Source of the DNA: JAPHTQ01 sp050288165
GTDB taxonomy: Bacteria > Pseudomonadota > Gammaproteobacteria > Thiohalomonadales > Thiohalomonadaceae
Direction: 5' to 3'
Assembly: GCA_050288165.1 (NCBI GenBank)
Contig: JBNKDG010000008.1
Location: forward strand, 124,001 to 188,000
DNA: 64,000 nucleotides
Shown here: in pieces, positions 8,557-17,061 of the stretch
How the letters are laid out: every line of letters begins with the position of its first letter
Position numbering within the stretch: the first letter of the stretch is position 1
The notes under the pieces: model-generated
Told to the model about the DNA's origin: nothing
The model's input: only the letters and a program-made list of their open reading frames with translations
Databases searched by the model: none
Translations under genes and position numbers: made by a program

Positions 8557-9767
8557 GTCAACAGTACGTTCCCAGGCTACCGATGTCTCTGTTGGTGGCG
8601 GCGCTGGCAACCCTGGCGCCGTTTACCATCGATACCTATCTGCCCTCGTTCCCGGATATCGCCAGCGATCTCTCGGCCAGTCACGGGCAGATACAGCAGA
8701 CCTTGAGTCTCTATATGTTGGCGGCGGCATTGTCGACGCTGATCTACGGACCGCTTTCCGACAGTTTCGGTCGTCGTCGGGTGATTATGCTGGCGCTGGT
8801 ACTCTATACCGTGGCCTCCATCGGTTGCGCCTTTGCCGTCACGATCAACGAATTGATCCTGCTGCGTATCGGTCAGGGACTTTCGGCCAGTGCGGGCATG
8901 GTGATCGGTCGGGCGATGATTCGCGATGTCTTTCACGGCGCTGCTGCGCAGCGGGTGATGGCGCGGGTGATGCTGTTGTTCGGTGTCGCCCCGGCCTTTG
9001 CGCCGATCATCGGCGGCTGGCTGCACGACATGTTCGGCTGGCGTTCGGTGTTCTATTTCCTCACCCTGGTGGCGCTATTGCTGCTGATGATGGTGCTGTT
9101 CGGTAGTCGCGAAACCTTGCCGCTGGAAAGGCGCCACTCGATTCATCCTGTGGCGGTGGGACGAGCCTATGGCATGGCGCTGCGTAACGGCCACTTTATG
9201 GCGCTGGTCTTCTGCTTCGCCCTGATGTTCGGTGCCTTCTTCACCTACGTAGCCGGTGCGCCAACGGTGATCTACGAGTTTCTCGGCCTCGGGGTGAATG
9301 ACTTCTGGATGCTGTTTGTACCTAGCGTGGCGGCAATTATGCTTGGCTCGCAGATCGCTGGCTGGTTGGCGGGCCGAATTGCGCCGCAGCGCACGATTAG
9401 TTTTGGTTTTGGCCTGATGGCTGTCGCTGCGCTATTCAATCTGGGACAGGCGCTGTTACTGACACCAACACCTGTGACCGTGGTCGCGCCGGTGGCGCTC
9501 TATGTGCTCGGTATGGCACTGGCAATGCCGAATATTAATCTGATGGCGCTGGACTGTTTTCCACACAATCGTGGCATGGCCTCGGCGATGCAGAGTTTTG
9601 TGCAGATGGCCTTTACCGCCCTGGTAGTGGGCGGGCTGGTGCCGGTGGTGACGGTAAACCTGCCGACCATGGCGGCGACCATGCTCGGCCTGGGGCTGAT
9701 CGGTTTTGCCCTCTGGCAGTGGTTGAAACGACACGACTGGGAGTCCGGTCACACTACGACGCCTTGA
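8553..9767 (+). CDS. Bcr/CflA-family MFS efflux transporter
   Basis: Twelve-helix major facilitator of the Bcr/CflA drug-resistance group. TIDTYLPSFPDIA in helix 1 is the group signature, and LIYGPLSDSFGRRRVI is the loop 2-3 motif A. About 404 residues. Start GTG 8553 overlaps the trpG stop. It interrupts trpG-trpD, an unusual place; export of an aromatic compound is a possible link but unproven. The substrate cannot be read from the sequence. Confidence 0.85.
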   Translation: MSQQYVPRLPMSLLVAALATLAPFTIDTYLPSFPDIASDLSASHGQIQQTLSLYMLAAALSTLIYGPLSDSFGRRRVIMLALVLYTVASIGCAFAVTINELILLRIGQGLSASAGMVIGRAMIRDVFHGAAAQRVMARVMLLFGVAPAFAPIIGGWLHDMFGWRSVFYFLTLVALLLLMMVLFGSRETLPLERRHSIHPVAVGRAYGMALRNGHFMALVFCFALMFGAFFTYVAGAPTVIYEFLGLGVNDFWMLFVPSVAAIMLGSQIAGWLAGRIAPQRTISFGFGLMAVAALFNLGQALLLTPTPVTVVAPVALYVLGMALAMPNINLMALDCFPHNRGMASAMQSFVQMAFTALVVGGLVPVVTVNLPTMAATMLGLGLIGFALWQWLKRHDWESGHTTTP

Positions 9768-9845
9768 CCCCTCGGGGAGGGGGCCGCAAAATCCCCATAA
9801 ACCCAAGGTAAACACGAATAACCAACATAAAAAGTGGCAAACACT

Positions 9846-10862
9846 ATGGACATGCAAGCAGCAATTCGCGCGGTAAACGAGCAACAGCATCTCACTGGCG
9901 AACAGATGGAAGCGGTGATGCGTATCATCATGACCGGTGGTGCGACCGATGCTCAGATCGGCGGTTTTCTTGTCGGTCTGCGGATGAAGGGAGAGACCGT
10001 AGATGAGATCGCGGCAGCGGCGCGAGTGATGCGTGAACTGGTGACACCGGTTAAGGTGAACGATGAACACCTGGTCGATGTGGTCGGTACCGGTGGTGAC
10101 GGATCAGGTACTTTTAATATCTCTACTACCAGTTCCTTTGTCGTTGCCGCAGCAGGTGGCAAGGTGGCCAAACATGGTAATCGCTCCGTCTCTTCCAAAT
10201 CCGGCGCAGCCGATCTGCTGGAGGCTGCCGGGGTCAATCTGGAGATCACCCCCGAACAGGTATCCCAGTGCATCGAACAGGTGGGCGTCGGTTTTATGTT
10301 CGCCCCCAAACACCACAGCGCAATGAAACACGCCATCGGCCCGCGCAAGGAGATGGGCGTGCGTACCATCTTCAATGTGCTCGGTCCGTTGACCAATCCG
10401 GCCGGCGCCAAGCATCAATTGCTGGGTGTTTACAATGACCAGCTGGTCGAACCGATGGCACAGGTAATGCAACAACTGGGCAGCACCCATGTGTTGGTTG
10501 TACATTCCCTCGATGGTATGGATGAGATAAGTATCGGTGCACCGACCCTGGTGGCCGAGTTGAAGAATGGCGAGATCGATTCCTACATGATCCAGCCCGA
10601 GGACTTCGGTCTGCACCGTGACAATCTGACCGACCTGCAGGTCGACGATGCGCAGGAGTCGCTGGTACTGGTGAAGAAGGTGCTGGCAGGTGAACACGGT
10701 GAGGCACGGGACATCGTGCTGATGAATGCCGGTGCCGCCATTTATGCTGCTGATTTGGTTGATTCGCTGGAGGCTGGTGTGAAGCGCGCTGCCGAGGTGA
10801 TCGACAGCGGTGCGGCAGCGGCAAAACTCGAAGCCCTGGTGGCACTTTCCAACAGTTTCTAA
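9846..10862 (+). CDS. trpD: Anthranilate phosphoribosyltransferase
   Basis: Transfers phosphoribose from PRPP to anthranilate. Motifs: GTGGDGSGTFNIST (pyrophosphate loop), KHGNRSVSSKSGAADLLE, and NVLGPLTNPA. Length about 338 residues is typical. ATG 9846 gives MDMQAAIRAV; a GTG at 9834 would add four residues. No strong ribosome site is visible before either. About 80 bases separate it from the transporter, so an internal promoter is possible. Confidence 0.94.
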   Translation: MDMQAAIRAVNEQQHLTGEQMEAVMRIIMTGGATDAQIGGFLVGLRMKGETVDEIAAAARVMRELVTPVKVNDEHLVDVVGTGGDGSGTFNISTTSSFVVAAAGGKVAKHGNRSVSSKSGAADLLEAAGVNLEITPEQVSQCIEQVGVGFMFAPKHHSAMKHAIGPRKEMGVRTIFNVLGPLTNPAGAKHQLLGVYNDQLVEPMAQVMQQLGSTHVLVVHSLDGMDEISIGAPTLVAELKNGEIDSYMIQPEDFGLHRDNLTDLQVDDAQESLVLVKKVLAGEHGEARDIVLMNAGAAIYAADLVDSLEAGVKRAAEVIDSGAAAAKLEALVALSNSF

Positions 10863-10879
10863 TCAGAGTTGTAATCCCG

Positions 10880-11680
10880 ATGAAAGCAGATACCCCCGAT
10901 ATCCTGAAGAAGATCGTTGCACGCAAGGAACAGGAAATACGGGAGCGACAAGCCAGTTGTTCTGTCGAAGCGCTGAAACAGCGCCTCGCCACGGCGTCAC
11001 CACCACGCGGTTTCGTCGCCGCCCTGCTGGCAAAGATCGATGCCGGTGAAGCAGCGGTGATCGCCGAGGTAAAAAAGGCATCACCAAGCAAAGGGGTGAT
11101 GCGCGAAGACTTTCATCCCGAACAGATTGCCCGTAGCTACGAAGCAGGCGGTGCCGCCTGCCTTTCGGTGTTGACCGATATCGATTTCTTCCAGGGTAGC
11201 GATGAGTACCTGCAACAGGCACGCGAGGCCTGCAAACTTCCAGTGTTGCGCAAGGATTTTATTATCGATCCCTATCAGGTCTATGAGGCACGTGCCATCG
11301 GCGCTGACTGCATCCTGCTGATCGCCGCCTGTCTCGACGATGACCAGTTAAGCGCGTTGAGTGCGCTGGCGAAAGAACTGGGCATGGATGTGCTGGTGGA
11401 AGTGCACGACGATATCGAGCTGATGCGTACCCTGCCGTTGGGACTGACGATGGTCGGGATCAACAATCGCGATCTGCGCAGTTTTGAAACCCATATTGAA
11501 ACCACACTGGATCTGCTGGGCGATATCCCCGAGGGACGGATCGTGGTCACCGAGAGTGGTATTCATACCCAGGAGGACGTGATGTTGATGCGTGCCCACG
11601 GCGTCAACGCCTTCCTCGTTGGTGAGGCATTTATGCGAGCAGCGGAGCCGGGTGAAAAACTGGCGGAGTTGTTTGCGTAG
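10880..11680 (+). CDS. trpC: Indole-3-glycerol phosphate synthase
   Basis: Closes the indole ring in tryptophan synthesis. Monofunctional, 266 residues. TIM barrel with catalytic Lys in IAEVKKASPSKG, DFIIDPYQVYEARAIGAD, GINNRDLRSFE and VTESGI. It starts 17 bases after trpD. trpF, trpB and trpA are not in this window, so they lie elsewhere, as in pseudomonads and related groups. Confidence 0.95.
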   Translation: MKADTPDILKKIVARKEQEIRERQASCSVEALKQRLATASPPRGFVAALLAKIDAGEAAVIAEVKKASPSKGVMREDFHPEQIARSYEAGGAACLSVLTDIDFFQGSDEYLQQAREACKLPVLRKDFIIDPYQVYEARAIGADCILLIAACLDDDQLSALSALAKELGMDVLVEVHDDIELMRTLPLGLTMVGINNRDLRSFETHIETTLDLLGDIPEGRIVVTESGIHTQEDVMLMRAHGVNAFLVGEAFMRAAEPGEKLAELFA

Positions 11681-11699
11681 ATTTGCGGGGAGTGCAAGG

Positions 11700-11720
11700 C
11701 AGGGTGGATCCTTCACCCTG
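11700..11720. terminator. Hairpin between convergent trpC and crp
   Basis: Perfect seven-base inverted repeat CAGGGTG/CACCCTG with a seven-base loop in the 56 bases between two convergent stops. No T-run follows on either strand, so as an intrinsic terminator it is weak. Confidence 0.4.
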
Positions 11721-11736
11721 TTGCGAGGATAGTTCT

Positions 11737-12369
11737 TTAGCGGGTGCCGAAGACGACGATGGTCTTGCCCTTGGCGCTGATCAGGTCCTGCTCTTCCAGT
11801 GCCTTGAGAACCCGTCCAGCCATTTCGCGTGAGCAGCCGACGATACGGCCCAGTTCCTGACGGGTGATCTTGATCTGCATACCGTCCGGGTGGGTGATGG
11901 CGTCGGGGCTCCTCGCCAGATCCAGTAGCGTACGGGCGATACGACCGGTAACGTCGAGGAAGGCCAGGTCGCTCACCTTGCGACTGGTCTTGCGCAGGCG
12001 CATCGCCATCTGGGTCGAGAGGTGGAACAGGATCTCCGGATCCTTCTCTGCCAGTTGGCGGAAGCGAGAGTAGCTGATCTCGGCAACCTCGCATTCGGTA
12101 CGGGCGCGTACCCAGGCGCTGCGGCCAGCGGTGTCGTCGAACAGTCCCATCTCGCCGAAGAAATCGCCGTTGTTCAGATAGGCAAGGACGATTTCATGGC
12201 CGTCGTCATCTTCGATGAGAACCGTGACGGAGCCTTTTATGATGTAATAAAGAACGTCGGGTTTGTCGCCTGCGCAAATGATAGTGCTCTTTGGCGGATA
12301 GCGGCGACGGTGGCAGTGTTCGAGAAAGCGTTCCACTGCCGGGCTTAGGGTTCTAGGTGCTAGAGCCAT
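11737..12369 (-). CDS. crp: CRP/Vfr-type cAMP receptor transcription factor
   Basis: Global regulator, 210 residues. An N-terminal cyclic-nucleotide barrel (about 10-120) with FFGEMGLF and GRSAWVRA keeps the Gly-Glu and Arg-Ser that bind cAMP. The dimer helix carries the Thr-Ser pair (LRKTSRK). The C-terminal helix-turn-helix is RQELGRIVGCSREMAGRVLKA, matching the E. coli CRP recognition helix with Arg, Glu and Arg in place. It therefore should read TGTGA-type sites. Divergent from osmC across 119 bases, a common pairing in this class. Confidence 0.93.
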   Translation of the reverse strand: MALAPRTLSPAVERFLEHCHRRRYPPKSTIICAGDKPDVLYYIIKGSVTVLIEDDDGHEIVLAYLNNGDFFGEMGLFDDTAGRSAWVRARTECEVAEISYSRFRQLAEKDPEILFHLSTQMAMRLRKTSRKVSDLAFLDVTGRIARTLLDLARSPDAITHPDGMQIKITRQELGRIVGCSREMAGRVLKALEEQDLISAKGKTIVVFGTR

Positions 12370-12488
12370 AGTGCCGTTTCCTTTTCTTTATAGAATTGCG
12401 GCATAGATATACCAGTCAAAGGGCGCTCAAGCAAGCAAGATCAACGACTTTGGTGCGTAAGTTGGGAACAAGTCTGAGGATAGTGTGA

Positions 12489-12908
12489 ATGAAGGCACGT
12501 ATTAAATGGGTGGAAAACGCGACCTTTCTTGGTGAGTCTGGGAGCGGTCATGCGGTGGTGATGGATGGTCCGCCGGAGTCGGGTGGGCGCAACCTGGGAC
12601 CGCGGCCGATGGAGCTGATGTTGCTCGGTATGGGCGGCTGCACTACCTTCGACGTGGTGCATATTCTGAAAAAATCCCGTGAGCCGGTGAGTGACTGTGT
12701 TGCTGAACTGAGTGCCGAGCGGGCGGAGACCGAGCCCAAGGTCTTTACCCGTATCCACGTCCACTTCATCGTCAAGGGGCACGGCCTTAAGGAGGCCAAG
12801 GTGCGCAAGGCGGTGGAGTTGTCGGCGGAAAAGTACTGTTCCGCCTCGATTATGCTCGGTCAGGCAGGGGTGAAGATCACCCATGACTTTGAAATCATTG
12901 AAGAATAG
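12489..12908 (+). CDS. OsmC/OhrA-family peroxiredoxin-like protein (YhfA type)
   Basis: 139 residues with the OsmC fold: RPMELMLLGMGGCTTFDVVHILKK contains the first conserved Cys at the helix start, and EKYCSASIML the second. Members reduce organic hydroperoxides; the crp-adjacent YhfA subgroup has no proven substrate. ATG follows a weak GAGGATAGTG. It lies next to crp as in E. coli. Confidence 0.85.
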   Translation: MKARIKWVENATFLGESGSGHAVVMDGPPESGGRNLGPRPMELMLLGMGGCTTFDVVHILKKSREPVSDCVAELSAERAETEPKVFTRIHVHFIVKGHGLKEAKVRKAVELSAEKYCSASIMLGQAGVKITHDFEIIEE

Positions 12909-13005
12909 GGTGTGGATGAATTTTCACCCCCATTTTCCGGGAAATAGTGGATAATGCGCGCTTTGGCGTAACCGGGCTGATTGCCCCTGGATGTGGAGAG
13001 ACGAG

Positions 13006-13803
13006 TTGGTAGTGCAATCGAAGAAACTGAAGCTGCATGGTTTTAACAATCTGACCAAGACGCTGAGCTTCAATATCTATGATATCTGCTATACGCAGAC
13101 AGACAGTCAACAGCAGGACTACATCGCCTACATCGATGAAGAGTACAACGCTGAGCGACTGACCAACATCCTGACCGACGTCGCCGACATCATCGGCGCC
13201 AACGTGTTGAACATCGCACGACAGGATTACGACCCGCAGGGCGCCAGCGTCACCATCCTCATCTCCGAGGAGCCGGTGATCGCCGAGCAAATCTCCAATA
13301 CCGAGGCACCGGGCCCGCTGCCGGAAGCGGTGGTCGGCCATCTGGACAAGAGCCACCTGACGGTACACACCTATCCCGAGGTCCATCCGCAGGAGGGTAT
13401 CGCCACCTTCCGTGTCGACATCGACGTCTCCACCTGTGGCCGTATCTCGCCGCTGAAGGCGTTGAACTACCTGATCCACAGCTTCGAGTCGGACATCGTT
13501 ACCATGGACTACCGGGTGCGCGGTTTTACCCGTGATGTGCGCGGCAAGAAACACTTCATCGATCACAAGATCAACTCGATCCAGAACTTCATCGCCAAGG
13601 ATGCCAAGAAGTATTACGAGATGATCGATGTGAACGTCTACCAGGAGAACATCTTCCACACCAAGATGATGCTCAAGGATCTGGATCTCGATACCTATCT
13701 CTTTGGCAGCAGTGCCGACGAGCTGAAGGCCGATGAGGCGAAGAAGATTCGTCGTCTGGTTGAGCGGGAGATTCGTGAAATTTTCTACGGCCGCAACATT
13801 TAG
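13006..13803 (+). CDS. speD: S-adenosylmethionine decarboxylase proenzyme
   Basis: Makes decarboxylated SAM, the aminopropyl donor for spermidine. E. coli-type enzyme of about 265 residues. The self-cleavage site is Lys-Ser in HLDKSHLTVHTYPE, which yields the pyruvoyl group; Cys in DVSTCGRISPLKALNYLIH is also conserved. I prefer TTG 13006, seven bases after GGAG. ATG 12991 would put that ribosome site inside the gene, and GTG 13012 is the other option. No speE neighbour. Ends at a bidirectional terminator. Confidence 0.93.
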   Translation: MVVQSKKLKLHGFNNLTKTLSFNIYDICYTQTDSQQQDYIAYIDEEYNAERLTNILTDVADIIGANVLNIARQDYDPQGASVTILISEEPVIAEQISNTEAPGPLPEAVVGHLDKSHLTVHTYPEVHPQEGIATFRVDIDVSTCGRISPLKALNYLIHSFESDIVTMDYRVRGFTRDVRGKKHFIDHKINSIQNFIAKDAKKYYEMIDVNVYQENIFHTKMMLKDLDLDTYLFGSSADELKADEAKKIRRLVEREIREIFYGRNI

Positions 13804-13823
13804 TCGCCGTAGTTAGCAGAATC

Positions 13824-13850
13824 AAAAACGGGGCCATCGGCCCCGTTTTT
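13824..13850. terminator. Bidirectional terminator between speD and coq7
   Basis: AAAAACGGGGCC-ATC-GGCCCCGTTTTT: seven GC pairs flanked by A5 on one side and T5 on the other. It therefore serves both the plus-strand speD and the minus-strand coq7. Confidence 0.92.
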
Positions 13851-13868
13851 ATTTGTGCGCTAGTGAGA

Positions 13869-14507
13869 TCAAATCCAGTAAGCGGTCTTGGTCATCACCT
13901 TGGAGACCGTCTTCATCATCAGTTTGATTGGTGCTGGAAACGGTGCGCCACCGGCAGCCTGAGCCATATCGGCGTGGCGCGCTTCGTCTTCGTGCATCTG
14001 CTGCAGGATGGCGTGGGTCTTCTGGTCTTCAGGCGAGAGTTGTGCCATGTGGGAATCGAGGTGGCGGCAGACCTGATGTTCGGTTTCGACGACGAAGCCG
14101 AGGCTCCATTTGTCACCGATGGCACCGGCCAGTGCGCCGATGGCCACCGAGCCGACGTACCAGAATGGATTGAGGTAACTGACGTGGGTGCCCAGCTCCT
14201 TGGCGCGGCGTTCACACCACTCCAGGTGATCGTTCTCCTCCAGCGCGGCACGTTCCATTTTTTCCCGCACTTCCGGCAGATTGGCGGTCAGCGCCTGGCC
14301 TTGATAGAGCCCCTGGGCGGATACCTCACCCGCATGGTTTATGCGCATCAGACGTCCGGCCAGTTCCCGCTCTGCATCGGAGAGCGGCGCCTCGGCAATA
14401 CCCGCTGCCGGGTTGGGGCGCTCGGTGAGGATCGGCTTTCCCGCCACGGTACGCAGTGCGGTATCGAGGTTAATGAAAAGTTTATCGAGGGGCGAGTAGT
14501 GGCGCAT
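13869..14507 (-). CDS. coq7: Demethoxyubiquinone hydroxylase Coq7
   Basis: Di-iron monooxygenase that adds the C6 hydroxyl in ubiquinone synthesis, replacing UbiF. 212 residues. Iron ligands are visible as Glu and ExxH pairs: INHAGEVSAQGLYQ, EENDHLEWCE, ETEHQVCRHLDSH and HEDEARHADMA. The start is ATG 14507 (MRHYSPLDKL); the frame extends 17 codons upstream without family likeness. Ferritin-like four-helix bundle, membrane-associated. Confidence 0.93.
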   Translation of the reverse strand: MRHYSPLDKLFINLDTALRTVAGKPILTERPNPAAGIAEAPLSDAERELAGRLMRINHAGEVSAQGLYQGQALTANLPEVREKMERAALEENDHLEWCERRAKELGTHVSYLNPFWYVGSVAIGALAGAIGDKWSLGFVVETEHQVCRHLDSHMAQLSPEDQKTHAILQQMHEDEARHADMAQAAGGAPFPAPIKLMMKTVSKVMTKTAYWI

Positions 14508-14569
14508 GGTTGTATCTCTGAATTCTGTTACTGGAGTAAGTCTAACATGGTGCTGCAAACCTGATTATA

Positions 14570-14682
14570 AGGTTACAGGTATCAGGTTGCAGGTTACAGG
14601 AAGAAACCTATCCTGATGCGCCACCTGCCACCTGCCACCTGCCACCTGCCACCTGCCACCTGCCACCTGCCACCTGCCACCT
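14570..14682. repeat. Inverted tandem heptad repeat (AGGTNNC), locus 1
   Basis: Left arm 14570-14597 holds four heptads AGGTTAC, AGGTATC, AGGTTGC and AGGTTAC. After a gap of 22 bases, the right arm 14620-14682 holds nine perfect copies of GCCACCT, the complement of AGGTGGC. The arms can fold back on one another. The right arm ends one base before the glcF stop codon (CTA at 14684-14686 on this strand). A related element is at 54987-55070. Not protein coding. Confidence 0.9.
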
Positions 14683-14683
14683 G

Positions 14684-15901
14684 CTAACTTTCGGCACTTT
14701 TCGCCAACAACAGAACGGGGTGAATGATCTCAATCTTCATCCCACGCTCCTCTATACCCTTGGTGATATGCAGGGCACAGCCGAGGTTGTTACTGACCAG
14801 TAGTTCAGCCGATGTCTCGCGCAGTGCATCCAGTTTTTGTTGGCGCAGGCGCGCGGCCAGTTCCGGTTGGGTCAGCATATAACTCCCGGCGGCACCGCAA
14901 CATTGGTCGTTGCCTGGCAGGGGCACTATTTCCAGTTGTGGAATTTTCTCCAATAATTGCTTCACCACATCGGGTTTGCGGATCACATTGCGCTGGGTGC
15001 AGGGCAGATGTGGTGCCACTCGTCGCGATTGTGGTTTCAACGGCAGGTCATCTTCCGGCCACTGTTGCAGCAGGTAGTCGCAAATTTCATAGAGCGGTGC
15101 GGGCAGTGCAGTGTCGAAAATCTCCGCATATTCGAACAGCTGTGCGGCGCAGCCGCTGGCGGTGCTGACGATGGCGTCGAGTTTCATTCCGGCAAAGGCG
15201 CGTCGGTTCTGTTCGGCCAACTGCGAGGCTCTGGCGTGTTCGCCGCTGTGCTGGTGCAGCGAACCGCAGCATCCCTGAGTCGTCGGAACATGGACATTGA
15301 AACCGAACCGGTTGAGTAGCTGAATCGTGGCACGGTGCAGTTCACCCTCCATCAGGCTGCCGATGCAGCCCACGAACAGTCCCACTTCCCCTCGCGATTC
15401 ACCTTCCGCGGGATAGAAATCCTTCAATTCGATCCGCTCTGGCAGCTCGGGTAGCAGTCCCTCCAGTGCATCGACATCCAGACCCTTGAGAATACCGCTT
15501 TTGCGTGCCAGCCATTGCAGACCGCTGCGCTGATAGGCGCGCAGAGCAGTGGCATTGCGTTGTAGTTTTCCCGTATCGGCAACGCTCTCCAGCATCAGGT
15601 TGAGCCGTGCCGGTTTCTCCGCTTTCAGCCGATCGCGAGTGGTGTTGATCAGCTTGCCGTACTCCACCTTTGATGGACACATCCGTTCGCAGGCACGGCA
15701 GACCAGACAGCGATCCAGATGCATCAGTAGCGAAGAAGAGGGGGGCAGTTGCTTTCGTGCCACGGCCTGCATCAGCGCGATACGCCCGCGCGGCGAATCG
15801 GCCTCGCTACGCAACAGCCGATAGGTAGGGCAGTGCGGCAGACAGAGACCGCACATCACGCAGCGGTCGGCCAGTTGCAGAATGGGATCGGTTTCGGACA
15901 A
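14684..15901 (-). CDS. glcF: Glycolate oxidase iron-sulfur subunit-like protein
   Basis: Two ferredoxin-type 4Fe-4S motifs, CVMCGLCLPHCP and CLVCRACERMCP, at the N-terminus, then two CCG domains (GCCGSLHQHSGE, QCCGAAGSYMLTQ) in the C-terminal half, as in GlcF and other heterodisulfide reductase-like electron carriers. Likely passes electrons from glycolate (or lactate) oxidation to quinone. No glcD or glcE lies nearby. I chose TTG 15901 (LSETDPILQL); a GTG at 15973 would leave seven bases to the divergent gene. The stop abuts the heptad repeat. Confidence 0.8.
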   Translation of the reverse strand: MSETDPILQLADRCVMCGLCLPHCPTYRLLRSEADSPRGRIALMQAVARKQLPPSSSLLMHLDRCLVCRACERMCPSKVEYGKLINTTRDRLKAEKPARLNLMLESVADTGKLQRNATALRAYQRSGLQWLARKSGILKGLDVDALEGLLPELPERIELKDFYPAEGESRGEVGLFVGCIGSLMEGELHRATIQLLNRFGFNVHVPTTQGCCGSLHQHSGEHARASQLAEQNRRAFAGMKLDAIVSTASGCAAQLFEYAEIFDTALPAPLYEICDYLLQQWPEDDLPLKPQSRRVAPHLPCTQRNVIRKPDVVKQLLEKIPQLEIVPLPGNDQCCGAAGSYMLTQPELAARLRQQKLDALRETSAELLVSNNLGCALHITKGIEERGMKIEIIHPVLLLAKSAES

Positions 15902-15980
15902 GGTTCGGTAGCGAGGTAGTGGCCGGTTGATTAGAATGTAGATTCTAGCGGAAACGCCGCTGTCACATAACACCCAGACT

Positions 15981-16289
15981 ATGTCCTTCTACCGTTACCA
16001 TGTCTTTTTCTGCACCAACCAACGCGAAGATGGTGGCCCGTGCTGCCAGAATTTCAATGCCAGCGAGATGCGTGACTATGCCAAGAAACGTTGCAAGCAG
16101 CTGGGCATACACGAGCCTGGCAACGTGCGTATTAATAATGCCGGTTGTCTGAATCGCTGTGAGGAGGGACCGGTGATCGTCGTCTATCCGCAGGAGACCT
16201 GGTACACCTATGTCGATCGTGAGGATATCGACGAGATCATCGACAGCCATCTGGTCAACGGCAAGGTAGTCGACCGGTTGAAGATCTAA
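15981..16289 (+). CDS. Thioredoxin-like [2Fe-2S] ferredoxin
   Basis: 102 residues with the four cysteines of the thioredoxin-fold 2Fe-2S family: HVFFCTNQREDGGPCC near the N-terminus and NNAGCLNRCEEGPVIVVYP in the middle. Soluble electron carrier; partner not known. It starts 79 bases from the chosen glcF start on the other strand, so the two may share a control region. Converges on the EVE gene with seven bases between stops. Confidence 0.88.
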   Translation: MSFYRYHVFFCTNQREDGGPCCQNFNASEMRDYAKKRCKQLGIHEPGNVRINNAGCLNRCEEGPVIVVYPQETWYTYVDREDIDEIIDSHLVNGKVVDRLKI

Positions 16290-16296
16290 ATCCGGC

Positions 16297-16758
16297 TTAT
16301 TCCAGCCCCAGAATATATTCCCACGCCGCTTCACTGACCGGCATCACTGACAATCGATTGCCGCGCATCAGTAGCGGAAAGTCGGGCAGATCCAGTGTGT
16401 GTTGCTTCAACTCCTGCAGAGAGATGTTGCGCTTGAGTCGGCGAACGAATTTGACGTCGACCATATACCAGCGCGGGTTGTCCTCAGTGCTAGTGGGGTC
16501 GTAATACTTGCTTTCAGGATCGAAGGCCGTGTGATCGGGATAGCCTTCTCGTACCACTTCAGCGATGCCGACAATACCCGGCTCGTCGGTGTTTGAGTGG
16601 TAGAAAAAGACCTGGTCGCCTTTCTTCATCTGGTCACGCATGAAATTGCGTGCCTGGTAGTTGCGCACACCGTCCCAGTGCTCGGTTTTTTTCGGCATCT
16701 TTTCCAGATGCTCGATTCCGAAGACGTCGGGTTCCGATTTCATTAGCCAGTGTGCCAT
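16297..16758 (-). CDS. EVE domain protein
   Basis: 153-residue protein that is one EVE domain (PUA-like fold): WLMKSEPDVFGIEHLE, WDGVRNYQARNFMRD, GDQVFFYHSNTDEPGIVGIAEV. EVE domains bind modified bases in nucleic acid; the cellular role of the stand-alone bacterial form is unsettled. Start ATG 16758. Confidence 0.88.
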   Translation of the reverse strand: MAHWLMKSEPDVFGIEHLEKMPKKTEHWDGVRNYQARNFMRDQMKKGDQVFFYHSNTDEPGIVGIAEVVREGYPDHTAFDPESKYYDPTSTEDNPRWYMVDVKFVRRLKRNISLQELKQHTLDLPDFPLLMRGNRLSVMPVSEAAWEYILGLE

Positions 16759-16773
16759 TTAATTCACCTTTAT

Positions 16774-16787
16774 GTGATTTAGGTCAA
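16774..16787. promoter_or_regulatory. FNR/ANR-like site upstream of the 43-residue peptide gene
   Basis: Read on the minus strand it is TTGAC-CTAA-ATCAC, two mismatches from TTGATNNNNATCAA. A TAGATT at 16811-16816 could be a -10 box, which would place the site centre about 42 bases before a start near 16823, the class II spacing. It also lies 16 bases before the EVE start codon, so it may affect that gene. Confidence 0.35.
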
Positions 16788-16911
16788 GGAATATCCATAG
16801 TCATTATGGGTAGATTACGATCCGCCTGAATCCTGCCGTAATTGTTCTTAATCAGGTCTAGGTATGGTTACCCCGGTTACTGTTTCAAGGGGTGTTGGGA
16901 GGACTGAAGCA

Positions 16912-17043
16912 ATGAGTAAAAAGCCTGACATTATCGTAACACTGGCGGTTCTGATCGGTTTGGGGGTTTTAATTACCGAGTTGACCGCAAACAGTGTGGC
17001 AGCGCAAGAGCGTCCCGCGCAGCAAGTACAGAGCCGGTATTGA
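16912..17043 (+). CDS. 43-residue single-helix membrane peptide
   Basis: Short gene with good signals: GGGAGGA ribosome site eight bases before ATG 16912 and a strong terminator 18 bases after TGA 17041-17043. Product: MSKKPD, a hydrophobic helix IIVTLAVLIGLGVLITEL, then a polar tail rich in Gln and Arg. A Lys-rich front and an uncharged helix suggest an inner-membrane peptide with the tail outside, or an uncleaved or cleaved signal (ANSVAAQ). I recognise no family. Surrounding DNA has no other gene for about 380 bases. Confidence 0.65.
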   Translation: MSKKPDIIVTLAVLIGLGVLITELTANSVAAQERPAQQVQSRY

Positions 17044-17061
17044 GTTGGTTCCGGCTAGATG

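Noticed and set aside
14620..14682. Tandem array considered as a CRISPR
   Set aside because: The unit is seven bases without spacers; it is a simple tandem repeat with an inverted arm.
15902..15973. GTG 15973 as the glcF start
   Set aside because: It would leave seven bases to the divergent ferredoxin gene and adds residues unlike the family; TTG 15901 fits the first conserved stretch better.
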